Below, in pieces: positions 40,722-53,145 of a DNA stretch of 64,000 bases. The translations under genes and the position numbers were made by a program. Under the pieces are notes generated by a model, which saw nothing but the letters and a program-made list of their open reading frames with translations, was not told the origin of the DNA and searched no databases. Source of the DNA: Mycosarcoma maydis (Eukaryota; Basidiomycota; Ustilaginomycetes; Ustilaginales); NCBI RefSeq assembly GCF_000328475.2, contig NC_026482.1, positions 682,001-746,000 on the forward strand, given 5' to 3'. Each line of letters begins with the position of its first letter. The stretch's first letter is position 1.

Positions 40722-43403
40722 ATGAGCCGTCAATCAGCGCACGATCTGGCGCTGCTGTACAGCTTGCAGCTTGTACGCCAGCTCTCTACGACCAGCAGCG
40801 CTGCTGGCATTTCCGCCCGCCTACGCAAGCAGTGGCGCGGTCCTTCTCGTCCGCAGACGGCATCAGCCTCAGCCTCATCTTCATCTTCATCTACAGCTTC
40901 ATCAGCGACAGCTTCCGCTTCGTCGAGTCCAGAGACAGCGCCCAGTCCCCACTCTTCAGCATCGTCACGCCAGCGGCATTCTGCATTCCGAGCGCTACGC
41001 CAATCGTCCCGACCAAATGTGCAAACGTCATCATCAGTGTCATCATCGCTGAAATTCATCGAAAGCGCAAGAAAGGGCAAAGAACGAGACTCGTCGCACC
41101 CTAGAACAGCTTCATCTGCCGCAGACCATTCGGCTTCGTTGATTAAAGAGCTTCACGCGCTTGACGACCAGCTCGATGCTCTCCAAAGCCAGGCATTCTC
41201 CATCTCGCAGCGGCTCAGGAAGTTGGCTTCTAGGCGTAGTAGTAGTGCTGACCAGCTAGAAGAGACCTGGGGTCCAGATCGTCTCTCTGCTCCTTGCCGA
41301 GCTGAGACACGGGAAAATGAAAGCAAAGCCATCTGGTCCGCATCTGGGTCTGCTTCTGAATCGTCCTCTTCGTCCAGACGCACCGCCGACAAAAGCTCAG
41401 CTGACGAGCCTAAAACAAAGCTCCTCTTTGGCAACGAGCTGCTTGCGTCTTCCAATCTACGCTGGCGCGATGGAAAGGGCAAATTGATCCAAAGTCTTGT
41501 TTACAGTGGACCTTTCGCAGACGAACAGAAGAAATGGACGGAATCCATCACGGGCAGTGTCACCCCGAAAAGCGTGCCTGTCGACAAGGTGGCTCCTCTG
41601 CGCGAGATGCAAGTGGCTACACTAGCACATGGGCTTGACCGGGTGCTCTTCAATCCAGGCATCTACTGGCTTCGGGATCCTCGTTCGGGCATCTACAACT
41701 TTGATCCTCGCATCAAAGACATTCTGGACGTCGACCTGTTCGATTACGCTGCGCTGCCGCCGTACGTCACTTCGAGCATGGACCCGGAACTGGCAACGCT
41801 GACACAAAGGCACCAGAAAAAGTACTGCGGCAGCACATCTTCCATGACGTCGCTCTTGAGCCAGTGCTACTTTCTCATCTCCGGTTGGCGGAATCCGGAT
41901 GTAAGTGGGTTCTCTGCACCTTTTGCCGGTCTGCCGAGCGGCTTCAGCGTCGGAGCAAAGCTGCCTGCTTCTATCGTGCTGCATTACAAGGACGGGTACT
42001 ACGCCATCGACGCAGACAAAACCGCGGCAGGAGAAGCGGAGAACAGCAACTACGTGCTCACCTCTCTCGGCAAGAGCATGGAAAAGATGCTCACCGCTAC
42101 ACCGGAGGAGTATGCCAAATACATGCGCATCAACTCATGCAAGCTCACACAAGAGGAAAAGACGAAACCGGAAGCGTACCATTATGCATGCACGGACAAA
42201 ATCATGATGCGGTCGCAGCTCGATTGTCACGATGACCGCTTGCCGCGCAAGACATTTGACCTAAAGACGCGCGCTTCGATCGGCATCCGAAACGACCGCG
42301 CCAACTACGTGGAAGGATCAGGATATCAGATCCGTCGAGCGACGGGTGTGTTGGAGAGTTTCGAGCGCGAGTACTTTGACATGATCCGCGCCGCTTTTCT
42401 CAAGTATAACTTCCAAGCGAGGATTGGCCATATGGATGGAATCTTTGTCGCTTACCATACCACTTCGACCATCTTTGGATTCCAATACATCCCCGTCGAA
42501 GAGATGAACGAGCGGCTGTTTGGAAGTCAGCAGATGGCGGACCAGGCGTTCAAGTTGAGCTTGGGGGTGATGGAAAAAGTGCTCGATGCAGCTACGAGCA
42601 TGTTTGTGGAGCAAACGTTGAAGATCACTGTAGAGACCAAGGAGAAAGGCGACGTGGGGATGACGGTGTATGTTGAGCCTGCTGATGCTAGCAGCTGGTC
42701 GCACCGGCAAGCCGAACGTAAGCGTACGATTGCGCAGCTGGACATCAGTGTGGACAGGTATCTGGATGGCGGACTCATGCTTGGACCCGTCGACTTTTCG
42801 TATCTCCCAGGACGACGAATCGATCCGCTATCGGACGACGAGATCGAACGACGCATGCGAGCCTCTCTACCTGCGGTACGCTGGGAGATCGATTACTCGA
42901 TTTCTCCGCGACCCGATCTGACCGAGTCCAAGATCCGTTCGAACCTAGAAGCGGTACGTGCCAAACAGGCGAGCTTGAACTCGCTCATCCTTCCCAACGT
43001 CGAAGCGCTCAACGCTCGCGAACAGTACCGCACCGAACAACTCGCCAAGAACCCCGATGCTCTGCAGCGATTCTTGCAAGAGCGAAAAAGCGGTGTAGCC
43101 GCAGGCATGCCTTTGGCTCCCGGACAGCTATCTGCTGAGAATGCTGCTTCTCAATCGCCATCCACACCTCCACCAGCAGAAACCAGCGACGCTTCCTCGA
43201 GCAATACTGTGCTACCAGACGACGTGCTCAAACCGATCGAACCAAACGACACATCTCCACGTCGCAAGCAGGCCGAATCGCGCTTCGTCAGGATGCGAAA
43301 CGCCAGAACATTGCGTTTGAGGGAGCTGGCAAAGCTGGGCGCAAAGGACGCAAATCACAACAAGAGCCTAGACAAGTTGATTCTGTACCAGCCTAGATCC
43401 TAG
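40722..43403 (+). CDS. PET127: Pet127-like mitochondrial RNA-processing protein
   Basis: Predicted 893-aa mitochondrial protein. The N-terminus (residues 1-40) is Arg/Ser/Leu-rich without acids apart from one Asp, consistent with a targeting peptide, followed by Ser-rich low complexity to about residue 130. The central region (about 225-690) matches Pet127: LVYSGPFADEQKKW, LREMQVATLAHGLDRVLFNPGIYWLRDPRSGIYNF in separate pieces, and STSSMTSLLSQCYFLISGWRNPD. Pet127 acts in 5'-end processing of mitochondrial mRNAs in yeast. I recall it being assigned to the PD-(D/E)XK nuclease superfamily. Here the motif FDLKTRA with Asp513 and Lys515 fits such a (D/E)XK. The C-terminal 150 residues are charged and low complexity. 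The ATG at 40722 is the first in frame. Confidence 0.92.
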   Translation: MSRQSAHDLALLYSLQLVRQLSTTSSAAGISARLRKQWRGPSRPQTASASASSSSSSTASSATASASSSPETAPSPHSSASSRQRHSAFRALRQSSRPNVQTSSSVSSSLKFIESARKGKERDSSHPRTASSAADHSASLIKELHALDDQLDALQSQAFSISQRLRKLASRRSSSADQLEETWGPDRLSAPCRAETRENESKAIWSASGSASESSSSSRRTADKSSADEPKTKLLFGNELLASSNLRWRDGKGKLIQSLVYSGPFADEQKKWTESITGSVTPKSVPVDKVAPLREMQVATLAHGLDRVLFNPGIYWLRDPRSGIYNFDPRIKDILDVDLFDYAALPPYVTSSMDPELATLTQRHQKKYCGSTSSMTSLLSQCYFLISGWRNPDVSGFSAPFAGLPSGFSVGAKLPASIVLHYKDGYYAIDADKTAAGEAENSNYVLTSLGKSMEKMLTATPEEYAKYMRINSCKLTQEEKTKPEAYHYACTDKIMMRSQLDCHDDRLPRKTFDLKTRASIGIRNDRANYVEGSGYQIRRATGVLESFEREYFDMIRAAFLKYNFQARIGHMDGIFVAYHTTSTIFGFQYIPVEEMNERLFGSQQMADQAFKLSLGVMEKVLDAATSMFVEQTLKITVETKEKGDVGMTVYVEPADASSWSHRQAERKRTIAQLDISVDRYLDGGLMLGPVDFSYLPGRRIDPLSDDEIERRMRASLPAVRWEIDYSISPRPDLTESKIRSNLEAVRAKQASLNSLILPNVEALNAREQYRTEQLAKNPDALQRFLQERKSGVAAGMPLAPGQLSAENAASQSPSTPPPAETSDASSSNTVLPDDVLKPIEPNDTSPRRKQAESRFVRMRNARTLRLRELAKLGAKDANHNKSLDKLILYQPRS

Positions 43404-44149
43404 AATCCTAGCACCAGTCACGATCAAACACAATCAACAATTCTCTCCAAAGCGTGTCGTACGCTTCAAAATCCCAGTCGTCACTGTGACTACTGCTCGG
43501 TTCCATGCTCCAGTGTCCTTGTCTTGCTGCACCAGTGCTATCACAAATCTGCTCCAAGTCTTTTCACACCGTTCAAAAGCTTATCTTTGGTGGCAGCATA
43601 TCATGTGTTACTTTGTATCTCAACATGCCTCTCGTGCCTTCCAATGCTGCAGTCATTCCGTCAATCAATCAAATTTCGCTCACACATGATACAAAGGTGT
43701 TTACGGAGATGCTCGAGTGTTTTTGTATTGGCGCAAAGACTCGCCTTTGGCTCTGTGTTGAGATATGAGTTACAAAATCCCCACAAAGAGAGATTTGAGG
43801 GAGGATGTGCGGCGGCCTGTACAGGTCTCACCTTTTTGGGTCTGGTCGACTAGGGGAAGGCAAGGGGAAAGGTTGGATGCACAAATACGATCAGATGCAA
43901 ACAACACGGAGAATGCGAGGAGAGAAAGTGAAAGAAAAGCAAAAGAAGAATATGAGACCTGCAGAAACAACACCAAAACGCATTCCAGATGAGAGAAAAG
44001 ACGGGTGGGACAGTCGACATCGACCAGACCCAAGTCTGCGACCGTCCGCCGTAGATTCAATCCATGCTGAAAGTTGCGTTCACGCTAAGTCAAATCTGCC
44101 TTGGCCTCGGAAAGAAAGGGTATGCTGCGAGTAGTGATGGTCTGCAAAT
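43404..44149. other. convergent 3' intergenic region
   Basis: This lies between the PET127 and eL6 stop codons. No gene or repeat array is visible, and CGTGATT words are not evident here. Confidence 0.45.
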
Positions 44150-44860
44150 TTAGAACTTGAGAGCGTGGGGCTTCTCACCCTTGGAGAGCGAGAAGGTGGC
44201 AGCAAGGTACTTGGCCATGGTGGGTCCAGCCTTCTTGACAGCGGCGATGATGGCCTTGTCAAGAGCCTTCTGGTCGGCGACCTTGGACTCGGGGTGAGCC
44301 TGCTTGTTGGCGGGGTCAGCGAAGAAGGCAGCCTCGGGCTTGACCTTGGCAGCCTTGTCCTTCTTGAAGTACGAGTCGTTGATCTTCTCGTCGACCTTGA
44401 CGTCCGAGATGTCGATCTTGGTCGAGGTGGCAATCACGTAGGCCTGGTTGACACGTCGGATGGGGACACCGTTGACCTTGAAGGGGCCGGTGACGAGCAG
44501 AAGACCAGATTCGAGCTGCTTAAGGAAGACAACGCGCTTGCCACGGAAGCGGCCAGCGAGGAGGATGAGGACGGAACCAGGGGCGATGTTGGACTTGAGC
44601 TTGGTCTGCTTGTTGACCTTGCGGTTGGCCTTGGGGATACGGGCCTCCTCGGCGGGGTAGAAGCGGGGAGCCTTCTGGGTGGGGACGAGGCGCTTGCCAC
44701 CGTTCTTGGCACCCTTGACGGCGACCTCCTTGTGGGCGGGAGTCTCCTCCTGCTTCTTGGGGGCACCCTGGCGCTGGGTGAACTTGTAGCCACCCTTCTT
44801 CTGGAAGGCCTTAGTGCGGCCGAGGCGAGCCACGTTAGGGGCAACTTGGTGACGGGCCAT
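44150..44860 (-). CDS. RPL6: 60S ribosomal protein eL6
   Basis: Predicted 236-aa ribosomal protein of the large subunit. Recognisable blocks are RFYPAEEARIPKANRKVNKQTKLKSNI in pieces, PGSVLILLAGRFRGKRVVFLKQL, GLLLVTGPFKVNGVPIRRVNQAYVIATSTK, and the C-terminal LSKGEKPHALKF. The KOW-like GRFRGKRVVFLKQL segment is the family hallmark. Length is slightly above yeast Rpl6 (176 aa) because of the basic N-terminal extension, closer to animal eL6. Codon use is strongly biased (GCC, AAG, GTC), as expected for a highly expressed gene. This also produces long spurious open frames on the opposite strand. No coding intron is needed; a 5' leader intron cannot be excluded. Confidence 0.95.
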   Translation of the reverse strand: MARHQVAPNVARLGRTKAFQKKGGYKFTQRQGAPKKQEETPAHKEVAVKGAKNGGKRLVPTQKAPRFYPAEEARIPKANRKVNKQTKLKSNIAPGSVLILLAGRFRGKRVVFLKQLESGLLLVTGPFKVNGVPIRRVNQAYVIATSTKIDISDVKVDEKINDSYFKKDKAAKVKPEAAFFADPANKQAHPESKVADQKALDKAIIAAVKKAGPTMAKYLAATFSLSKGEKPHALKF

Positions 44861-46011
44861 TTTGTCGGATTATGTGCTGATCGTGGTTGGAAAGAGAGAA
44901 CAGAGAGAGAGAGAAAATAAAGATGTCAGTTTGCCTGGTTTGGGATTCCGGTTAAGAGACTGGTAGAAACGATGGTCGAGCAGCCCGACTTCTTCTCTTT
45001 ATCCATCGCGAGCCTGCTTTGATAGGTTGTGGTCTCCTCGATGCGGCTGACTGGTGTCTCTTTGCGGGAAGTTGCAATCTTTGCTAACAAGGGCGCTGCT
45101 TCGAGATGCTGTGCCTTTAGTTGTGACGAAGCCTATCCATTCGCTTCAATTGTGCTATGCTGTTCTTCTTGCGTTGTCATGTCTGTGCTGCATCTTCATC
45201 GTCGTCGAATCTCGTCCTCTGCATGATTTACAAGACTCGGTCGTTATGAACCACATGCGTTGAGGTTGCCCCAAGTGAAGATAGTACGGACGACGGCGAC
45301 TCTGCATCGAGCTTCCACAGATGCTTTGATGTCTGCACTGCATCTGTGTCTGTTTTCCCTTTGTCGTCAAACAATCTGACTGTGTCTGTGCGAGTATTCA
45401 TGCCTGAATGCCGATGTTTCTCCAACAGATTCTGCAATAATGGCTGCTACCGCTTTGTGCAACTGTTGCTGCCGTGATCACATCTGGATGAGCCCCAATA
45501 TGTGCATTCTCCTGTGTATTCTCGCCATGCTCCACCAGCGTGCAGTGCGTGAGCCCATGCGACGATGATATGATTGTTGTTGCTATGCTGGGTGGGTTTT
45601 GGATGCGAACCTTACCAGTGCGGTCGATGCGAGGAGCTGATGAAGATGAAGAGAAGAAGTGGCTGTCGAGATCACCGACTACGATGAGACTTACCTTTTC
45701 TTGATGGCTTGGAGGGAGAGAAGCAGTGACGAGCAGCACGATCTCGAATGTCAACCACAACTGACTCGCTCGCTGGCTTGGTAGATGTCGCTGAGCTTGG
45801 CTTGGCTTGATTGGGCTGGCTCCGCCCTTCCAGCTCGCGTTTGGATTTCTCCATTCGATCGGCTGGCTTGACTTGCAGCCAGGTCCGATGGATATCTCTG
45901 GCTGGCTGTGGAGTTGATCTAGCTCTCTCGCTCTGGACCGACCACTCAACAGAGGCAAAAAAAATATTAGGTCCTATAACTTTGAAAACGTGACCTTTCT
46001 GTAAAATTCGG

Positions 46012-46053
46012 CCGATGACTGTTCTCGGCGACGGATCGGCAATTCGTCATCGG
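46012..46053. other. 8-bp inverted repeat, possible hairpin
   Basis: CCGATGAC at 46012-46019 and GTCATCGG at 46046-46053 are perfect complements with a 26-base spacer that repeats GGATCGGC-like words. Function unknown. Confidence 0.4.
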
Positions 46054-47893
46054 ACTTGATTAATGAAAAAATCGGCGATCGAGTGAATGTGGCAAAAATT
46101 CAGCGATTGAAGATTGTTTCAATGTGGAGTCTCACATCGAACGCGTTTTCCCAGGTAAATGCACTCACGACTCGATTCGTGATTGGAAACAGGAAGCATG
46201 ACGGCATGGAACAAGCGACCGTCAAAATCAGCGTGCTTCTCCGTGAACCCCGACTTCCTTCCATCTCCGCTGGGTTTGAATTTTAAGATTTGGGGAGCGA
46301 CGATGACCGCCCTGATAGTGAAGAAAGGAAAAGCGCAAAGACGGCTACCATTCTGAGGCGATGCAACTAACACTCGTGACTGGTTCCGGTCTCGAATCTG
46401 GATGGCGAGCCACGTATTCTGCTGCGCCACTTTCATCGATCTGGTTATCAGTGGGCGATCTCAACTTGGAGAAAAGTCTCCGACCTTTGTGCCGGCCGAG
46501 GGGTTTGTCAGCAGAGCCATTCGTGATTGCCGAAGGTGCGCTGGCCATGGTTTTTGTCCGTCGTCTTTGTGTCGTGCCATCTGTGGTGCTTGGCATAGCC
46601 TAGCAGTCGAAAGCGGTCTCTGACAGCGTCTCGTAGACAAACATCCAGCAGTCGAAGAAAGAACGCTGATGGAGAGGCTGGTCGCACGTCAGGGCACAGG
46701 CTTGTGTTGCTTCGGATTCGGGTGCTCGAGCTGGCAAGAATCACGATTCTAGAATCTGAATGTGGAAGCCATGACCAACCGGCTTGCCGATACAGCTCGG
46801 ATCTCTCCGTCTTGGCCTAAGTCGCCTCTCGAGTCTGTCAGACTTTGCCGAGCAGAACGTTTCAAGCAAAGAACGATGACCGATGCCTGCACGACGACCC
46901 AAAAAGACACACTCGTGACTCTAACTCTTGGACCCTTTCAAGTTTTGTTGTACTTTTAATCATTAACGTTGCATGTCAAAACAGCCTCACGTCTTCGGTG
47001 CTCTCACGTCTGATTCGTGATGCACGATTCTGATGGATGGCTGTCATGGAATCTGGAAGCAATCACGAATTCGTTGATTGATTTGGATGCTTGCTTCATC
47101 GTAAGACGATTGCGTTCTTGTTCCCTTGCGCTCGAGTAGCATTCCTGTTACCTTGCCAGTAGTCTGGTGCTAGTCTGGTGTTCTTAGAACGCGACCAAGA
47201 CTGTGAAATCAAGAAAACAACCTGCAGCATCACCACTTGGAAGCATTCCCACCGTGGGAGAGAGCGGAGAGCAGAAAAGCAACAACTGTCGGCGAGCCAG
47301 GATGGAGCGTGTGGCTCATGAGCGTGAACGCAGTCGAGACGTCTTGCGCGCATCGCTTGATCTCGCCTATCTTGATTGAGCTTACCTTGCCGCAGCTTGA
47401 CACGCACCATGTCTTGCAAGTTCCTCACAACTTGTGACTGTGTTCAGAAGCGTCTTTGCGCTACAACTCAGCTTTCCAAACGTTGAGCTAAGTTAGATGT
47501 GGGTTTTTACCGACTGTTCCGTGAAATGCACCGATCCAATCCGTGATCGTTTGTGGATATGGCATGGCCTGTGCTCACAAACTCTTAGAGCGGTTCGGTG
47601 CTAATGAAGTCTCCTTTGAAGAGAGTCGGCTGCCGCTGCTGCGGCTGCTGCTGCTGCTCCAACAATCGTGATTGTCATCGGTGTTGCAGCTCTGAGCTCT
47701 GAAGCACGGCAAGCGTTCCGTGACAACCCTCTTTTCTTTGCTCGTCACATCAACAATCACGAATCATGAATGGGAGAGGCACTTGTACAGTATCAGACGC
47801 CTGCATGGATCGATTCACATCTGTCATACGGATGCCTCGAGTTCAGTCGTGAGTCCGTGCGCGCTTCCCATGCAAGCTGGGTGCGTTTCCCAC

Positions 47894-49267
<1,374 letters not shown>

Positions 49268-49613
49268 GCCAGTACGATGTAACGTCCAGCTTTGTCCAAG
49301 CATGAATCACGAATGTGAAAAAAGGTGACGCGCAGTTTCTTTTCTCCAGTTAGCAGTGACGATGGTTGCGGAAGCAGGTGGCACTGGTTGAGCGAGGATC
49401 GTGAGACAAGGGAGCAGGCTCGTGTGGAATCGTGAATGGTCGAATGTACTGTACGTGGTAAGTGCAGTGTGATGGTTGACTTATCGGTGGATTGCAAAAT
49501 GATGCTGAAATGATGGATGATGAGAACAATCGTGAACCACGAATGAATGTACTGTATGCGGAGCTAAACTCGTGACTTGTACGTGTGATAACTTATGCTG
49601 CTTCTAACATTAA
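49268..49613. other. convergent 3' intergenic region THI4 / exportin-T
   Basis: AATCACGAAT-type words lie near 49301, 49427 and 49529, ACTCGTGACT at 49568-49577 and a TAACTTA word near 49589. No gene seen. Confidence 0.5.
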
Positions 49614-52600
49614 CTAACCTCCTCTTGACCGCGTGATGAAAGCGTCCAAATACTTCTTAAAAGCCTTGGAATCCAACGTTGTCAAATTGGTTGTAAAGTC
49701 CTGGGCGAGCTGAGGGGGGCAATTGATACCTGGCAGGTAGACTTCCAGAAGAAACTGGATCATTTCGTCGCCTCTTTTTTGAAAGATGGTCTTGGCGAGC
49801 GTCGAGATTTCGGTGAGGACGATTTGGGATTGAGCGTCCTTAAAGTCAAATGTGTCTTTGGCAGGCGCTTCAAAGATGAGCGGCACAAGATGTTCGTATA
49901 TGAACCTCTCGAATCCAGGCAATGTCGCTTCTGTTGAACCATTCACTGCACTCGATCCTGCCCACGAAGCAACCAACCGATGCAGAATCGAAAACGCCGT
50001 CCTCTGACACGCCGCATCAGAATTCGTCGAGTAAAAAACCACACTCTGCAATACCGTCTCCAATTGACCTACATTCTTGTCGGAAACAAACACCGACTCC
50101 ATACCACTCTGTACCATCGACGACAACAAGTTCATATACGCCTTTTGCAACTCGCTCTTCTCCACCGCATCATCCGTTCCCGTCACGCCTTGATTGAGGA
50201 AGAAAAATATTCTCTCCACCAGAATGAGCAAGAGCTGATCCACAATGCTCCTCACATCATCCTTGTACTTGTTGACCACTAGCGAGAGGAAGTTGACGAA
50301 ATCCACCAATTCCGCCGACGTCACCTCGCTCAACAGCGCATCAATCAAACCAGGGATATACGGCAGCACCGCTTTGCCGCACGTCGACACCATGCGTGCA
50401 AATGCTCCGCGTGCAGCTTCGCGCACCACAGAAAAGGAATTCATCGCGCCGATGCTGACCAACACCTGCTCGGTGATCGACTTGAACACACCCACCCACT
50501 GTGGCTCGGGCTGGGTGCTAGTAGGGCTCAGATCGGGGAACCCTTTGGAAAGGCTGCTGAGCGCCAGCATAAGGTGATGCACTTGCAGCACAGAGGTGAG
50601 GTCCGTCGGATTGCGCTGGAACGCCTGCACCGCCTGGCGCATCTGCTCGCTCAGTGGTTCCGAGATAGCTTTCAGCAATACCACTTGGTCGTTGGGCGCA
50701 TTGTTGAGCAACGAGACCAGGATCCCGCTTGTCTCGAAAAGGTACAGCTGGCTGTCAAAGTAACCGGCCGGGGCGGTGGCTTTGATCAACGGATCCTCAT
50801 CTGCGTCCACTTGCGGCAGCTCGGCTCGTACCACCAGCAAATCTTGCAAGCCTTGCAAGAGCCGTTCGACGTAGTCCATCGGAACAGCAGCGACAGCTCG
50901 CAAATCACGCACAAAGCGGTACAGCAGGTAATTGACGCGCTTGCATACCCCGAGCTTTTCGTGGTGTACACCACGCCAGTCGAGGAAAGCGGGCAATGCG
51001 TCCAAAACGCAGCCGCTTCGAGCAGCAAAGAAGTTTGAGTAGCGCACTAAGCACTCAAAGAACTGCAGTTGTACCGCGGGATGTGGGAACGACGACACGT
51101 TGGACTGTACAAGCTTCTGCACCATTTCACCCAGGTTGCTGAGCGGCAGACCTGCAAGCGCCTCATTGCCGAGCTTGGGAGCGCGTCCCTTGGAACCGGC
51201 CTCGGGGCTCTGTACAAACATGGCGGGAGAGAGTCCCACTTTGGGTGCAGCGGTTGCGGTGGTCATGACATCGCCGTAAAAGTGGATCACGTAGAGTGCA
51301 AGTTCGATCTGCTGCCAAGAGATTTGCCCATCCGAATCAGAAGAGCTGGTTTCGAACGAGGCAAACGTGGACAGCACCAGCTGCGCCACGCTGGTCGAAA
51401 AGAGCTTGTCGTCGATGGCTGCAATTGCGCCGACGATGGTCTGGAGACTCCTTCGCATTTCCAGAAACTTGGCATCTTCCTCGTCGTCGTCGTCGTCGTC
51501 GTCCTCGGCAGCTCCGAAGCTGCCCGCAGGCCATTCGGCCTCGTCGTCGAATCTCATCTTCTGGAGCGCAACACCGATGAGGTTGGAAAGGAACTCGGCT
51601 CGTGCTCCTGTGAGCTCTGCGCCTCGTCGACGTGCTTTTTTGTAGATGGAAAGAATCATGTTGACGCCCGAGAAGGTCTGTTCCGAAGCATCATCGTACT
51701 CGTCCGAGAGGAAAGCAAGCACGAGCGGCAAAAGTGAGTTGAGCAGATCTTCTGCTGCTGCTCTGGTCGACTCTTCGGCAGCACTCTCCTCGAGGATCTT
51801 GCACATTTCGAGCACGAGTCCGTTTGTCAAGTGAGCCAGGTGTTCTCGAAATTCGATGTTGGAGTCGCTGGTGTCGCTTTGACCGTTCTGGGCGGATGGA
51901 CCAGTGCGTGTTCGTGACTCGAGGGGAGTGATGACTTGGGGCAGGTTGAGTGCCTGAGCGAGGGAGAGCTTGTCGGCTGGCTTCATGCCTTTGCTGACAA
52001 TGCCGTGCAGGGCATCTGCAGCGGCTGTACGGATCTTGGGGATAGGATGATGCAAGACGTTGAAAAGCAAGGGCACGGTCTGGTTGGTAACGACAAGGTT
52101 GATGTCGATCCACGAGACGTAATCTTCGACGATTTTGGTGGCGGCGGCGGTGAGGTCGACAGCGTTTGTGAAATTCATGCTGCGGACGCCGGATGCTGAA
52201 TTGGGATTGCTAGCATGCTCGCCCTGGTTGACACGGTTGAAACCCTCTTCCACGATACGCCAGACGGAATCGGCAATGTTGGACGCATGGTTGGCACGAA
52301 TTTCGTCCCTGATGACGGCATCGCGCTGCAGACGCTCTTTGGATCGAACGGCTCTCAAGGTAACGTCGGAGCCGAGAGTGACGGAGAGGTCATGGAGTAC
52401 GCGCAGGACAAGGTCGGTGGTGAGAGGGTTGATTGGGAGCTGCAAGGTGGACTGCTGGGACGGAGATGCGGCGGGGTGGGCACGAATCATGGAAAGAAGC
52501 GTGGGAAGGAGGGTGTATGGTGGTGGAAGGTTGTAGGTCTGAAGGAGCAAGACAGCGAGGACTTGGGCGAACTTGTTCTTGATGTAGGCTACAGAGGCAT

Positions 52601-52934
52601 CTCCGGATCCGGCAACATACTCGTTCTGAATGTACTCTACAGCCGACTGTTGAAGGGTGGCGACGGCGGCGGCAGGGTCGGTGGAGAGGCTGATACGATT
52701 GGCGAGAAAGTCATCGACGAGCATGAGGCCAAACATGCGGGCATTCTGGCTGTATTTGGGGCCATTGTCCTGCGGATTTCGTGCTGACCAAACGGACCAG
52801 CCAACGCTCCAACTCTCGTGTGTGATGGTTTTGAGATGTTCGAGGAATTGGAGCGCCTGAGAGGTGACATCAGGACCGGCATTGGCGAGCGGATTGGAGG
52901 CGATCTCCACGGCTTGGATGAGTTGTTCCTCCAT
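49614..52934 (-). CDS. LOS1: exportin-T (tRNA nuclear export receptor, Los1/XPOT)
   Basis: Predicted 1106-aa karyopherin-beta that carries tRNA out of the nucleus with Ran-GTP. The N-terminal region has HLKTITHESWSVGWSVW and ARMFGLMLVDDFL, then YIKNKFAQVLAVLLLQTY, the exportin-1/importin-beta-like N-terminal domain. Further family blocks are WIDINLVVTNQTVPLLFNVL.H and IRTAAADALHGIVSKGMKP. The C-terminus ends in the helical repeat INCPPQLAQDFTTNLTTLDSKAFKKYLDAFI. An acidic loop (DDDDDDDEEDAKF) at about residue 480 is an insert. Length agrees with yeast Los1 (1100 aa). The ATG at 52934 is the first in frame. The open frame continues 93 codons upstream through an Asn-coding AAC/CAA tract, but that stretch has no ATG. 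Confidence 0.92.
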   Translation of the reverse strand: MEEQLIQAVEIASNPLANAGPDVTSQALQFLEHLKTITHESWSVGWSVWSARNPQDNGPKYSQNARMFGLMLVDDFLANRISLSTDPAAAVATLQQSAVEYIQNEYVAGSGDASVAYIKNKFAQVLAVLLLQTYNLPPPYTLLPTLLSMIRAHPAASPSQQSTLQLPINPLTTDLVLRVLHDLSVTLGSDVTLRAVRSKERLQRDAVIRDEIRANHASNIADSVWRIVEEGFNRVNQGEHASNPNSASGVRSMNFTNAVDLTAAATKIVEDYVSWIDINLVVTNQTVPLLFNVLHHPIPKIRTAAADALHGIVSKGMKPADKLSLAQALNLPQVITPLESRTRTGPSAQNGQSDTSDSNIEFREHLAHLTNGLVLEMCKILEESAAEESTRAAAEDLLNSLLPLVLAFLSDEYDDASEQTFSGVNMILSIYKKARRRGAELTGARAEFLSNLIGVALQKMRFDDEAEWPAGSFGAAEDDDDDDDEEDAKFLEMRRSLQTIVGAIAAIDDKLFSTSVAQLVLSTFASFETSSSDSDGQISWQQIELALYVIHFYGDVMTTATAAPKVGLSPAMFVQSPEAGSKGRAPKLGNEALAGLPLSNLGEMVQKLVQSNVSSFPHPAVQLQFFECLVRYSNFFAARSGCVLDALPAFLDWRGVHHEKLGVCKRVNYLLYRFVRDLRAVAAVPMDYVERLLQGLQDLLVVRAELPQVDADEDPLIKATAPAGYFDSQLYLFETSGILVSLLNNAPNDQVVLLKAISEPLSEQMRQAVQAFQRNPTDLTSVLQVHHLMLALSSLSKGFPDLSPTSTQPEPQWVGVFKSITEQVLVSIGAMNSFSVVREAARGAFARMVSTCGKAVLPYIPGLIDALLSEVTSAELVDFVNFLSLVVNKYKDDVRSIVDQLLLILVERIFFFLNQGVTGTDDAVEKSELQKAYMNLLSSMVQSGMESVFVSDKNVGQLETVLQSVVFYSTNSDAACQRTAFSILHRLVASWAGSSAVNGSTEATLPGFERFIYEHLVPLIFEAPAKDTFDFKDAQSQIVLTEISTLAKTIFQKRGDEMIQFLLEVYLPGINCPPQLAQDFTTNLTTLDSKAFKKYLDAFITRSRGG

Positions 52935-53102
52935 TGCTCTTGGGCGTACGAATTGGTGCTCGATGGTGCTCCCTGTAGCGATGTGCACAGCTGATCGCTC
53001 AGCGAGGGGCCGCTCGAGAGACGCTATGCTGAAAAGTCGAATGGAAGGTGGGAGGATTGGGTCTGCAGCTATACCCACATGGAGAACGGTCGTGATTGCG
53101 CT

Positions 53103-53112
53103 GTTGTTGTTG

Positions 53113-53144
<32 letters not shown>

Positions 53145-53145
53145 G
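53103..53145. repeat. GTT/GTG triplet run in exportin-T leader
   Basis: About nine GTT units followed by about five GTG units, lying about 170-210 bp upstream of the exportin-T ATG on the opposite strand sense (AAC/CAC). Confidence 0.75.

Noticed and set aside
44165..44920. 251-codon frame antisense to eL6
   Set aside because: A shadow caused by the high codon bias of the ribosomal protein gene (Leu/Gly/Val-rich nonsense).
45398..45958. 186-codon open frame on the minus strand
   Set aside because: Composition is unlike nearby genes, there is no motif, and the frame crosses simple repeats; it looks like chance.
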